Shown piece after piece: positions 35,082 to 44,185 of a stretch of DNA of 64,000 nucleotides (positions within the stretch are counted from its first letter, which is position 1; the number at the start of each line of letters is the position of its first letter). The translations under genes and the position numbers were made by a program. The stretch is taken from the NCBI RefSeq assembly GCF_905397435.1, contig NZ_CAJPVI010000034.1:1-64000 (forward strand), given 5' to 3'. This stretch comes from Cupriavidus numazuensis (GTDB lineage Bacteria > Pseudomonadota > Gammaproteobacteria > Burkholderiales > Burkholderiaceae). Under the pieces are notes generated by a model. It ran no database searches, was not told where the DNA came from, and worked only from the letters and a program-made list of their open reading frames with translations.

Positions 35082-35545
35082 CGCAACGCGACCTGCCGCG
35101 ACTCGGCCAGGGCTTCTACTGGCAGGACCTGAAAGAGGGCCAGGCCTTCCGGACCTTCCGCCGCACCGTGACCGAGACCGACCTCGTCAACTTCATCTCG
35201 GTCACCGGCATGGTCGAAGCCATCTTCATCGAGGACGGCTACGACGGCGGTGCGATCGGCGGCCGCCCGGTCCCAGGCGCGCTTACCTACACGCTGATCG
35301 AAGGCTTCATCCTGCAGACCATGATCCAGGGCACGGGGCTCGCCATGCTCGAACTCACGCAGAAGATCCTGGCCCCGGTGGTGGTCGGCGATACGGTGTG
35401 GGCCACGGTCACGGTAACCGGCATCCGCCCCACGTCGCGCAGCGGCCGCGCGGTGGTCGATTCTGAGATCGAGGTCTTCAACCAGCGCAACGAGAAAGTC
35501 ATGACATACACGGCGCGGCGGCTGCTGGCCGGACGTCCCGGCTGA
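35078..35545 (+). CDS. MaoC-family acyl-CoA hydratase
   Basis: A 155-residue hot-dog-fold protein. Segments EGQAFRTFRRTVTETDLVNF and GRPVPGALTYTLIEG match the MaoC dehydratase motif region, though the usual catalytic Asp/His pair is not fully clear, so it could act on an atypical thioester. Its start overlaps the CoA-transferase stop by four bases, giving translational coupling. Likely hydrates an enoyl-CoA formed by the two dehydrogenase subunits downstream. Confidence 0.8.
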   Translation: MTQRDLPRLGQGFYWQDLKEGQAFRTFRRTVTETDLVNFISVTGMVEAIFIEDGYDGGAIGGRPVPGALTYTLIEGFILQTMIQGTGLAMLELTQKILAPVVVGDTVWATVTVTGIRPTSRSGRAVVDSEIEVFNQRNEKVMTYTARRLLAGRPG

Positions 35546-35596
35546 AACGCATCGCATTGGAATGGATCTGACGATTTCGTGGAGGAGACAAACAGA

Positions 35597-36580
35597 ATGA
35601 TGGCAAAGACCCTCATGAAGGCCCTGGCCGCGCTCGTGCCGGCCTTGCTCGCCAGCACCAGCGCGCTGGCACAGGGTGGTGCCGGCTTCCCGGCCCATCC
35701 GATCCGGCTGGTGGTACCGTTCCCGCCGGGCGGCCCGACCGACCTGGTCTCGCGCGTGATCGCCAAACGCATGACCGACGAACTGGGCCAGCAGGTGCTG
35801 GTGGACAACCGTCCTGGCGCCAACGGCAATATCGCCGCCGAGATCGTGGCCAAGGCGCCGGCCGATGGCTATACGGTGCTGTACAACACCTCGTCGATCG
35901 CGCTGAGCCCGGCGCTCTACAGCAAGCTCACTTATGACGTACGGCGCGACTTCGCGCCGGTGGTGCTGACCGCCATGGTGCCGCTGGTGCTCGAGGTCAA
36001 TGCGCAACTGCCGGTGCACAACGTGAAGGAATTCATCCAGTACGCCAAAGCCCATCCGGACAAGCTGACCTACGGCTCGGCCGGCAATGGCAACGTGACG
36101 CACCTGGCCGCCTTCCTGTTCCTGCAGGCCAACGGCCTGAACGCCGTGCACGCGCCGTACAAGGGCAGCGCCCCCGCGCTGACCGACCTGGCCGGCGGTC
36201 AGGTGCAGTTCATGACGGATACGATCAACTCGTCGCTGCCGTTCATTCGCGACAAGCGCATGCGCGCGCTGGCCGTGACCAGCAGCACGCGCAGCTCGCA
36301 GCTGCCGGAAGTACCGACCGTGGCCGAAACCGTCATGCCGGGCTTTGAAGTGGGCGCCTGGCAGGGCATGATGGTCCCGGCAAAGACGCCGCCGGAGATC
36401 GTACGCAAGCTCAATGCCGCGACCATGAAGGCGCTGGCCAACCCTGAAACCCGATCAGCGCTGGCCGCGCAGGGCGCCGAGCCGCGCGGCTCGACCCCCG
36501 AGGCCTATGCCAGCTACCTGTCCGCCGAGATGACGCGCTGGCGCAAGGTGGTGAAGGACTCCGGCGCCACGCTCGACTGA
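35597..36580 (+). CDS. Bug/TctC-family periplasmic solute-binding protein
   Basis: A 327-residue exported binding protein. Signal peptide ends in STSALAQG; family motifs are HPIRLVVPFPPGGPTDLVSR, GANGNIAAEIVAKAPADGYT and APYKGSAPALTDLAGGQVQF. ATG at 35597 follows GGAGGAGAC at about 8 bases. Embedded inside an acyl-CoA operon, so it probably captures the acid that the CoA-transferase activates. No membrane transport partner is encoded nearby. Confidence 0.9.
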   Translation: MMAKTLMKALAALVPALLASTSALAQGGAGFPAHPIRLVVPFPPGGPTDLVSRVIAKRMTDELGQQVLVDNRPGANGNIAAEIVAKAPADGYTVLYNTSSIALSPALYSKLTYDVRRDFAPVVLTAMVPLVLEVNAQLPVHNVKEFIQYAKAHPDKLTYGSAGNGNVTHLAAFLFLQANGLNAVHAPYKGSAPALTDLAGGQVQFMTDTINSSLPFIRDKRMRALAVTSSTRSSQLPEVPTVAETVMPGFEVGAWQGMMVPAKTPPEIVRKLNAATMKALANPETRSALAAQGAEPRGSTPEAYASYLSAEMTRWRKVVKDSGATLD

Positions 36581-36626
36581 CACGGCGGCCTGCCCAACGC
36601 CGCCATCACGCACCTGGATATTCAAC

Positions 36627-37787
36627 GTGACCGCACTGCTTTCCACTTTCCAGCTCACCAGCCTGCCGCCGCACGCCATGGCGTTCCGCGAGCAGGTCCG
36701 GGCCTTCCTGGCCGAACAGATGCCAAAGCTGCCGCCCGAAGTCCGCGCACGCTCGTGGATGGGCTTTGACGCCGCCTTCAGCCGCGCGCTCGCCGCGCGC
36801 GGCTGGGTCGGCATCACGCTGCCGGCCGAGTATGGCGGTGCCGGCCTGGACCCGTTCTCGCGCTTCGTGCTGGTCGAAGAACTGCTGGCCGCCGGGGCGC
36901 CCGTGTCGGCCCACTGGATTGCCGACCGCCAGAGCGGTCCGCTGATCCTGCGCTACGGCAATGCGGCGCAAAAGGCCAAGTACCTGGCCGCCATCTGCCG
37001 CGGCGACGCGTTCTTCTGCATCGGCATGAGCGAGCCCAACTCGGGCTCCGACCTCGCCAGCGTGGCCACGCGTGCCGTGCGGCAACCGGACGGAACCTGG
37101 CTCCTGAACGGACGCAAGATCTGGACGACGAACGCGAACCACTGCCACTACATGATTGCGCTGGTCCGCACCTCGGGCACGCCGCAAGACCGCCAGACCG
37201 GCCTGTCGCAGGTGATCGTCGACCTTTCGGCACCCGGCGTCACGGTGCGGCCGATCCAGGACCTGACCGGCGACGCGCACTTCTCCGAAGTCAGCTTCGA
37301 GGACGTGGTGCTGGCGCCGGACGCGCTCGTCGGGCAGGAAGGCAGCGGCTGGGAACAGGTCAACGCGGAACTCGCCTTCGAGCGCAGCGGGCCGGAGCGG
37401 CTGTACTCGAGCGTGGTGCTGCTCGATACATGGCTGGCCGCGCTGCGGCGCCTGCCTGAAGCGCGGCGCGATACTGTCACCGCCGGCCGGCTGGTGGGCC
37501 ACCTTGCGGTGCTGCGCTCCATGTCGCTGGCGGTGACGGCGCGCCTTGCCGCCGGTGAGAGCCCAGTGGTCGAAGCCGCGCTGGTGAAGGATCTCGGCAC
37601 GACGTTCGAGCAGTCGATCCCGGCACTCGTGGAAGCCGCGCTCGGCGACGAGCCGGCACTTGCGGCCGATGGCGCGCTGTACCGCACGCTGGCCTATGTC
37701 ACGCAGATCGCCCCGTCCTATTCGCTGCGCGGCGGCACGCGCGAGATCCTGCGCGGCATGATTGCGCGCGGCCTGGGTCTGCGCTGA
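36627..37787 (+). CDS. Acyl-CoA dehydrogenase, catalytic subunit
   Basis: A 386-residue FAD-dependent acyl-CoA dehydrogenase. Motifs: GWVGITLPAEYGGAGLDP, FCIGMSEPNSGSDLAS for flavin contacts, LNGRKIWTTNA, and the C-terminal SLRGGTREILRGMIARGLGL. The start is GTG at 36627 with a weak ribosome-binding site; an internal ATG at 36678 is an alternative. The next gene encodes a shorter, degenerate acyl-CoA dehydrogenase, so the pair probably forms an alpha2beta2 enzyme like those acting on bulky acyl-CoAs. Confidence 0.87.
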   Translation: MTALLSTFQLTSLPPHAMAFREQVRAFLAEQMPKLPPEVRARSWMGFDAAFSRALAARGWVGITLPAEYGGAGLDPFSRFVLVEELLAAGAPVSAHWIADRQSGPLILRYGNAAQKAKYLAAICRGDAFFCIGMSEPNSGSDLASVATRAVRQPDGTWLLNGRKIWTTNANHCHYMIALVRTSGTPQDRQTGLSQVIVDLSAPGVTVRPIQDLTGDAHFSEVSFEDVVLAPDALVGQEGSGWEQVNAELAFERSGPERLYSSVVLLDTWLAALRRLPEARRDTVTAGRLVGHLAVLRSMSLAVTARLAAGESPVVEAALVKDLGTTFEQSIPALVEAALGDEPALAADGALYRTLAYVTQIAPSYSLRGGTREILRGMIARGLGLR

Positions 37788-37813
37788 ACGCGTCCAATAC
37801 TGAGTCCATCGCC

Positions 37814-38806
37814 ATGCATAACACCTATTCCGACGCACTCGACGCCCTGCTGCGCGACCTTTGTCAACCCGCCACGGTTCGCGCCATCGAACAGGGTGCC
37901 GATACGGCGCCACTGTGGCAAGCGCTGCTGGAAAGCGGCTTTGCCGACTGCCTGCTGCCTGAATCCGCAGATGGCGCCGGCCTGTCGCTGTCCGACGTGG
38001 CCCCGGTGCTCTACGTGCTGGGTCGTCACGCCATGCCGCTGCCGCTCGCGCAGACGCTGTTCGCCCGTGCGCTGCTGCACGCGCACGGCGTGCAGACGCC
38101 AGCCGAACCGATCGCACTCGCAAGTTTCGACGACGAGAGCCCGGCCACGCTGGTGGCTGACGCCCGCCACGCAGGCTGGTTCCTGGTGCAGACCGGGACC
38201 CGCTGCGTGCTGCTGCCGGCCTCCTCCGCCGGTGCAGAACCGACCGGTGCCCACGCCGACCTGACCGTGCGCCTGCCGCGTCCCGATGCCCGGGCCGAAC
38301 AGGCCTTCGCATTGCCCGCCGGCACGCTGCGCACCATCGGCGCCTGCCTGCACGCCGCGCAGATGGCCGGCGCGCTGTCCCAGGTCATGGACATGACGCT
38401 GCAGTACGCCAACGACCGCCTGCAGTTTGGCCGCGCGATCGGCAAGTTCCAGGCAATCCAGCACCAGATCAGCGAGATGGCCGAGCATGTTGCCGCCTCG
38501 CGGCTGGCCGCACAGATCGCGTGCGAAGGCTCGGGCAGCACGCCCGACCCGGTCCGCGCCGCCATCGGCAAGCTGCGCGCGAGCGATGCGGTCACGCCCG
38601 TGGCCGCCATCGCCCACGCGGTGCACGGCGCCATTGGCATCACCGAGGAATTCGATCTGCAGCTCTACACGCGCCGGCTGCACGCATGGCGCGTGGCCGA
38701 CGGTTCGGAACGCTGGTGGAGCCGCGCGCTCGGCGAGCTCGTGTGTGCGGAGCCGTCGCGCGGCGCAGTGGAACTGGTGCGGGACTGGTGCGAGACCGCC
38801 GCCTGA
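37814..38806 (+). CDS. Acyl-CoA dehydrogenase, short partner subunit
   Basis: A 330-residue acyl-CoA dehydrogenase homologue shorter than normal (about 380). The C-terminal helical domain is recognisable (YANDRLQFGRAIGKFQAIQHQ and HAVHGAIGITEEFDL), but the middle flavin-binding beta domain is reduced and the SEP-x-GSD motif is missing. Such shortened subunits pair with a full-length neighbour in heteromeric enzymes. It follows the catalytic subunit gene by 26 bases and ends the operon, with a hairpin terminator just after. Confidence 0.84.
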   Translation: MHNTYSDALDALLRDLCQPATVRAIEQGADTAPLWQALLESGFADCLLPESADGAGLSLSDVAPVLYVLGRHAMPLPLAQTLFARALLHAHGVQTPAEPIALASFDDESPATLVADARHAGWFLVQTGTRCVLLPASSAGAEPTGAHADLTVRLPRPDARAEQAFALPAGTLRTIGACLHAAQMAGALSQVMDMTLQYANDRLQFGRAIGKFQAIQHQISEMAEHVAASRLAAQIACEGSGSTPDPVRAAIGKLRASDAVTPVAAIAHAVHGAIGITEEFDLQLYTRRLHAWRVADGSERWWSRALGELVCAEPSRGAVELVRDWCETAA

Positions 38807-38817
38807 CACCTGAAACA

Positions 38818-38847
38818 AAACAGCGGCCCGGTTAAGGGCCGCCGTTT
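38818..38847. terminator. Bidirectional terminator between convergent operons
   Basis: Stem AAACAGCGGCCC / GGGCCGCCGTTT with one mismatch and loop GGTTAA, between the end of the acyl-CoA operon and the end of spoVR. The A and T ends give U-tracts on both strands. Confidence 0.7.
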
Positions 38848-38869
38848 CGTCCGCAGAAAAACCTGACCC

Positions 38870-40423
38870 TCAGGCCGCCAGGCTCAGCCCGCCACCAGCC
38901 ACTTTGCGGTGGCGGCGTTCCGGCTTGCACTCGTACTTGAGTTCGCGTCGACCATCCTCATACGCCACTTCCAGCCGCACGTTGAAGCCCCACAGGCGCG
39001 TCACGTGGCGGATCACCTCGTCGAAGTTGTGCGAAAGCGGCCGGCGGTCGCTTTGCTGGTGACGCAAGGTCAGCGAGCGGTCCCCGCCCACATCGACATT
39101 GGTGACCTGGATATTCGGCTCCATGCCGGACAGGTCGTACTGTGAAGCCAGCAACTGGCGGATCATCCGGTAGCCTTCATCGTCATGGATGGCCGTCACG
39201 CGCAGCTTGTTCTCGCGGTCGTCGTCGAGTACCGAGAACAGCTTGAGTTCGCGGATCACGCGCGGCGACAGGAACTGGAGCAGGAAGCTCTCATCCTTGA
39301 AGTTGCGCATGGCGAAGTCCAGCGTGGTGCGCCAGTCCGAGCCAGCGATCTCCGGCGCCCAGTGGCGGTCCTCGTCGTCCGGGTTCTCGCACATGCGGCG
39401 CAGGTCCTGGAACATCAGGAAGCCCAGCGTGTACGGGTTCAGCCCACTGTAGTACGGGCTGTGGTACGGCGGCTGGTAGATCACGTTGGTGTGCGCCTGC
39501 AGCAGTTCCAGCATGAACGCGTCATTGACCAGCTTTTCCTCATAGAGCTGGTGGATGATCGTGTAGTGCCAGAATGTGGCCCAGCCTTCGTTCATCACCT
39601 TGGTCTGGCGCTGCGGATAGAAGTACTGCGCGATCTTGCGCACGATGCGCACGATCTCGCGCTGCCACGGCGCGAGCTTGGGCGCGTTCTTCTCGATGAA
39701 ATACAGCAGGTTTTCCTGCGGCTCCGGCGGGAAGGTGCCTTCCGGCTCGATTGCGTCGTCATCCGTGGCAAGCGCGTGCGGGCGGTGCTTCGGCAGCGTG
39801 CGCCACAAATCATTGACCTGCATCTGCAGGTAGTTCTCGCGCTCGGCCTGGCGTGCCTGCTCCTCCGTGATCGAGAGCTTCTTGGGCCGCTTGTAGCGGT
39901 CCACGCCATAATTTTGCAGTGCGTGGCAGGAGTCGAGCAGCAACTCCACCTCCTGCTCGCCATAGCGCTGCTCGCATTCGGCCACATAGTTCTTGGCGAA
40001 CAACAGGTAGTCGATGATGGCGTCCGCGTTGGTCCAGGTGCGGAACAGGTAATTGCCCTTGAAGAAGGAGTTATGGCCGTAGCACGCGTGCGCGATGGTG
40101 AGCGCCTGCATTGGCAGCGTGTTCTCCTCCATCAGATACGCAATGCAGGGGTTGGAGTTGATCACGATCTCGTAGGCCAGCCCCATATGGCCGCGCTGAT
40201 AGCTGCGCTCCGAGGCCAGGAAGTGCTTGCCGTATGACCAGTGGCTGTATCCCACCGGCAAGCCAGCCGACGCGTACGCATCCAGCATCTGCTCGGCGGT
40301 GATGATCTCGATCTGGTTGGGATAGGTGTCCAGCCCGAATTCGCCGGCAATACGGGCGATCTCGCGGTCGTACCGGTTGATCAGCTCGAAGGTCCATTCC
40401 GAACCCGTGGAGAGATAAGCCAT
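38870..40423 (-). CDS. spoVR: SpoVR-family protein (YcgB-like)
   Basis: A 517-residue protein of the SpoVR/YcgB family, named from a Bacillus sporulation gene but widespread in proteobacteria, with unknown biochemical role. Conserved segments include YPNQIEIITAEQMLDAYAS, HACYGHNSFFKGNY and NEGWATFWHY. ATG at 40423 (MAYLSTGSEW) after GGGGGTGAAG is preferred over the longer frame. It is the last gene of a PrkA-YeaH-SpoVR operon found across bacteria and linked to starvation and stationary-phase stress. Confidence 0.92.
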   Translation of the reverse strand: MAYLSTGSEWTFELINRYDREIARIAGEFGLDTYPNQIEIITAEQMLDAYASAGLPVGYSHWSYGKHFLASERSYQRGHMGLAYEIVINSNPCIAYLMEENTLPMQALTIAHACYGHNSFFKGNYLFRTWTNADAIIDYLLFAKNYVAECEQRYGEQEVELLLDSCHALQNYGVDRYKRPKKLSITEEQARQAERENYLQMQVNDLWRTLPKHRPHALATDDDAIEPEGTFPPEPQENLLYFIEKNAPKLAPWQREIVRIVRKIAQYFYPQRQTKVMNEGWATFWHYTIIHQLYEEKLVNDAFMLELLQAHTNVIYQPPYHSPYYSGLNPYTLGFLMFQDLRRMCENPDDEDRHWAPEIAGSDWRTTLDFAMRNFKDESFLLQFLSPRVIRELKLFSVLDDDRENKLRVTAIHDDEGYRMIRQLLASQYDLSGMEPNIQVTNVDVGGDRSLTLRHQQSDRRPLSHNFDEVIRHVTRLWGFNVRLEVAYEDGRRELKYECKPERRHRKVAGGGLSLAA

Positions 40424-40559
40424 CTTCACCCCCAATCTGGCGGGCACGCCGGCCGCACCCGGCATACGTTGCCCGGCACGGCCACGCTGCACCGCGTTGC
40501 CACTGTCAACGTCCTGCGGGTCCGCCGGAACCAGTGGACCCGAAAGGCTTCACGCCTCG

Positions 40560-41822
40560 TCAGGCCGCGCGCTTCTGGAACAGGTCGTGCAGCACCGGAT
40601 AGATCTCGTCCGGACTGATGATGCGCTGCATCGCGAAGTGCTCGAACTGACCTTTGACCGTCAGGTACTCTTCCCAGAGATTCTGCGGTTCCTCCGAGGC
40701 AACCTCCACATACGCGTAATACTGCACCAGCGGCAGGATCGACTCGCGCAGCAAACGGCCGCACAACTCGGAATCCCCGGCCCAGTTGTCGCCGTCGGAT
40801 GCCTGCGCACAATAGATGTTCCACTGGCTGGGTGGATAGCGGTCATGGATGACCTCGACCATCAGCTTCAGCGCGCTCGACACCACGGTACCACCGGACT
40901 CGCGCGAATGGAAGAAATCCTCCTCTTCCACCTCCTTGGCCACGGTGTGATGGCGGATGAACACCACGTCGATGCGCTCGTAGTTGCGCTTGAGGAACAA
41001 GTACAACAGCATGAAGAAGCGCTTGGCGAGATCCTTCCTGCTCTCATCCATCGAGCCCGAGACGTCCATCAGGCAGAACATCACCGCCTGGGCCTGGGGC
41101 CGCTTCTTGAGCACGCGGTTGTTGTAGCGCAGGTCGAGCTTCTCGATGAACGGCACGCGGTCGATGCAGGCACGCAGATGCCGCATCTCCTTCATCAGCT
41201 CGAGCGCGGTGTCCCCGTAAGGGCCATCCTTCTCCAGCGCCTCGTTGTAAGCCTCTTCCAGTTCGCGCAGGCGTTTCTGGTACGGGCTGGACAACGCAAT
41301 GCGCCGGCCAATCGAACTGCGCATGGTGCGCAGGATCGACAGGTTGGAAGGCGTCCCGTCAATGGAAAAGCCGGCGCGGACCTTTCGGACTTCGGCGATC
41401 TTGGCCAGGTGGCGCTTGGCCAGGTCCGGAAGCGCCATGTCCTCGAAGAAGAAATTCAGGAAATCCTCGCGCGACAGCGTGAAGACGAAATCGTCCTCGC
41501 CCTCGCCGCTGTCGCTGGCGCGCGAACCGGTCCCGCCGCCGCCCTGCTGCTGGCGGTCGAACGAATCCCCCCGGACGAACTTCTTGTTGCCGGGATGGAT
41601 CCATTCACGCCGCCCGCCCGGGCCGTGGTGAAAGATCGGCTCGGAGATGTCCTTGACCGGAATGGACACCTGCCCGCTCTGCTCGATGTCCATGATCTTC
41701 CGGCCGGACACCGCCTTTGCAACCGCCTGGCGTATCTGCTCTCGGTAGCGCTTGATAAAGCGCTGCTTGTTGACGGCACTTTTGTTGCCGCCGTTCTCAC
41801 GCCTGTCGATGACCGTGCCCAT
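40560..41822 (-). CDS. yeaH: YeaH/YhbH-family protein (DUF444)
   Basis: A 420-residue protein with the DUF444 N-terminus MGTVIDRRENGGNKSAVNKQ and a von Willebrand A-like C-terminal half containing the metal-adhesion motif DVSGSM and VSSALKLM. Length matches E. coli YeaH. It lies between the PrkA kinase and SpoVR genes on the same strand, with gaps of 37 and 136 bases, the conserved order. Thought to act with YeaG kinase in sustained nitrogen starvation. Confidence 0.92.
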   Translation of the reverse strand: MGTVIDRRENGGNKSAVNKQRFIKRYREQIRQAVAKAVSGRKIMDIEQSGQVSIPVKDISEPIFHHGPGGRREWIHPGNKKFVRGDSFDRQQQGGGGTGSRASDSGEGEDDFVFTLSREDFLNFFFEDMALPDLAKRHLAKIAEVRKVRAGFSIDGTPSNLSILRTMRSSIGRRIALSSPYQKRLRELEEAYNEALEKDGPYGDTALELMKEMRHLRACIDRVPFIEKLDLRYNNRVLKKRPQAQAVMFCLMDVSGSMDESRKDLAKRFFMLLYLFLKRNYERIDVVFIRHHTVAKEVEEEDFFHSRESGGTVVSSALKLMVEVIHDRYPPSQWNIYCAQASDGDNWAGDSELCGRLLRESILPLVQYYAYVEVASEEPQNLWEEYLTVKGQFEHFAMQRIISPDEIYPVLHDLFQKRAA

Positions 41823-41859
41823 GTATATGCCTTCGAAGAGAGGCCTGGTTCAGGCGCAG

Positions 41860-43782
41860 TTACGATGATTTTCTTACGCGCAGATACCACTCCACCAGCA
41901 GTCGGACTTGTTTCGGTGTGTACCCCTTCTCGACCATGCGGTTGACGAAGTTCTCGTGCTTCTCCTGGTCTTCGCGCGAAGACTTGGCGTTGAACGAGAT
42001 GACTGGCAGGAGATCCTCGGTAGTGGAGAACATGCGCTTCTCGATCACCATCCTGAGCTTCTCGTAGCTGGTCCAGACCGGATTCTTGCCACCGTTGTGG
42101 GCTCTCGCGCGCAGCACGAAGTTGACGATCTCGTTGCGGAAGTCCTTGGGGTTCGAGATACCCGCTGGCTTTTCCACTTTTTCCAGTTCGTCATTCAGCG
42201 CGTTGCGGTCGAGGATTTCGCCGGTATTCGGATCGCGATACTCCTGGTCCTGGATCCACAGGTCGGCGAACACCACGTAGCGGTCGAAGATGTTCTGGCC
42301 GTACTCGGAATACGACTCGAGGTACGCGGTCTGGATCTCCTTGCCAATGAACTCCACGTACGGTGTGGTCAGGTACTCCTTGATGTGCGCCAGCAGCTTC
42401 GCTTCCTGCTCCGGCGGGAACTGTTCGCGCTCGATCTGCTGTTCGAGCACATACAGCAGGTGCACCGGGTTGGCCGCGACCTCGGTATTGTCGAAGTTGA
42501 ACACCTTGGACAGCACCTTGAACGCAAAGCGCGTCGACAGGCCGTTCATGCCTTCGTCCACACCGGCATAGTCGCGGTATTCCTGGTACGACTTCGCCTT
42601 CGGATCGACGTCCTTCAGGCTCTCGCCGTCATAGACGCGCATCTTCGAGAAGATGTTGGAATTCTCGGGCTCCTTGATGCGCGTGAGCACCGCGAACTGC
42701 GCCATCATCTTCAGCGTGCTCGGCGCGTTCGGCGCCGCCGACAGCGAACTGCTGCGCAAGAGCTTGTCGTAGATCTTCACCTCTTCCGACACGCGCAGGC
42801 AGTACGGCACCTTGACGATGTAGATACGGTCGAGGAAAGCCTCGTTGTTCTTGTCCTGCTTGAACGTCTGCCACTCGGCCTCGTTCGAGTGCGCCAGGAT
42901 GATGCCGTCGAACGGAATCGCCCCGAAGCCCTCCGTGCCCTTGTAGTTGCCCTCCTGCGTGGCGGTCAGCATGGGGTGCAGCACCTTGATCGGCGCCTTG
43001 AACATCTCGACGAACTCGAGCAGGCCGCGGTTGGCCAGGCACAGGCCGCCGGAATACGAGTAGGCGTCAGGATCGTCCTGCGGGAAATCCTCTAGCTTGC
43101 GGATATCCACCTTGCCGACGAGCGAGGAGATGTCCTGGTTGTTCTCGTCGCCCGGTTCGGTCTTCGAGATCGCAATCTGCGACAGCACCGACGGACGCAG
43201 CTTGACCACGCGGAACTTCGTGATGTCACCATTGAACTCTTGCAGGCGCTTGACCGCCCACGGAGAGGGAATGGTGTTCAGGTACCGGATCGGGATGCCA
43301 TAGTCCTCTTCCAGAATCTTGCCGTCTTCCGTCGGCGAGAAAAGACCGAGCGGAGATTCATGGATCGGCGAGCCCTTCAGCGCGTAGATGGGTACCTCTT
43401 CCATCAACGCCTTCAGTTTCTCCGCCAGCGAAGACTTGCCGCCACCAGGAGGCCCGAGCAGATACAGGATCTGCTTGCGCTCTTCCAGACCCTGCGCGGC
43501 ATGCTTGAAGAACGCGACGATCTGCTCGATCGTGTCCTCCATGCCGTAGAAATCGCGGAAGGCCGGATAAACCCTGATGACCTTGTTGAAAAAGAGTCGG
43601 GACAGTCGCGGATCATGGTGGGTGTCCACCAGCTCCGGCTGACCGATCGCGGCGAGCATGCGCTCAGCCGCAGTCGCATAGGCAGTCGGGTCCTTCTTGC
43701 AGATATCCAGGTACTCCTGGATGCTGTATTCCTCTTCCTTGCGAGCTTCGAAACGCGTGGCGTAATGGCCGAAAATGTCCAT
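41860..43782 (-). CDS. prkA: PrkA-family serine protein kinase (YeaG)
   Basis: A 640-residue kinase. The N-terminal AAA+-like domain has Walker A LLGPPGGGKSSLAEKL near residues 108-123 and ILAHSNEAEW; the C-terminal PrkA domain resembles a Hanks-type kinase fold (YVEFIGKEIQTAYLESYSEYG). Length matches E. coli YeaG (about 644). First gene of the three-gene stress operon. A role in nitrogen-starvation or stationary-phase adaptation is known for the family; targets in this organism are unknown. Confidence 0.93.
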   Translation of the reverse strand: MDIFGHYATRFEARKEEEYSIQEYLDICKKDPTAYATAAERMLAAIGQPELVDTHHDPRLSRLFFNKVIRVYPAFRDFYGMEDTIEQIVAFFKHAAQGLEERKQILYLLGPPGGGKSSLAEKLKALMEEVPIYALKGSPIHESPLGLFSPTEDGKILEEDYGIPIRYLNTIPSPWAVKRLQEFNGDITKFRVVKLRPSVLSQIAISKTEPGDENNQDISSLVGKVDIRKLEDFPQDDPDAYSYSGGLCLANRGLLEFVEMFKAPIKVLHPMLTATQEGNYKGTEGFGAIPFDGIILAHSNEAEWQTFKQDKNNEAFLDRIYIVKVPYCLRVSEEVKIYDKLLRSSSLSAAPNAPSTLKMMAQFAVLTRIKEPENSNIFSKMRVYDGESLKDVDPKAKSYQEYRDYAGVDEGMNGLSTRFAFKVLSKVFNFDNTEVAANPVHLLYVLEQQIEREQFPPEQEAKLLAHIKEYLTTPYVEFIGKEIQTAYLESYSEYGQNIFDRYVVFADLWIQDQEYRDPNTGEILDRNALNDELEKVEKPAGISNPKDFRNEIVNFVLRARAHNGGKNPVWTSYEKLRMVIEKRMFSTTEDLLPVISFNAKSSREDQEKHENFVNRMVEKGYTPKQVRLLVEWYLRVRKSS

Positions 43783-44185
43783 TCCTCACTCCCGTCAGAG
43801 TCCCCATCCGAGGTCAAGGCACTGCTACTCCCCTGAGGCTTCGCGTCAGCTTTAGCGGTCCACCACCCCGGCTTGGCGACCTGTTCATGTTGCGAAGTCT
43901 TTACTTCATCATAGTCAAATAACGGCGATGGTGGTGCTCAAGTTGACGATTCGTATGTATGTAGGCAACGGCATTTCCACCCTGCAAACACCACATTCGA
44001 ACCAGAGCCTTTCCCCGCGCGCGACGGGCCATTGACTATGGCTTGTGACAAACCTTACACCTTTCTGCCCCACCCTGCACAGACGGTTTTGTAACCAGTA
44101 CACAAAAAAGGCCGGCGATTTCGCCGGCCTTTCGCGGAGATTTTCGCGGCGCGCATCAGCACACGCCGACTGCTGATGACAGCAC
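43783..44185. other. Intergenic region upstream of prkA
   Basis: No gene recognised. It must hold the prkA operon promoter; TTGACT near 43910 on the minus strand is a possible -35 element, without a convincing -10. The opposite end holds a minus-strand acyl-CoA dehydrogenase terminator (44104-44132). The middle is AT-richer than the surroundings. Confidence 0.5.
44104..44132 (-). terminator. Rho-independent terminator of the 44-50 kb operon
   Basis: Perfect 12-base stem AAAGGCCGGCGA / TCGCCGGCCTTT. On the minus strand it is followed by a run of T, 54 bases after the stop of the acyl-CoA dehydrogenase gene. Confidence 0.85.

Noticed and set aside
41908..43095. 395-codon plus-strand open frame
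   Set aside because: Antisense to prkA and without recognisable motifs.
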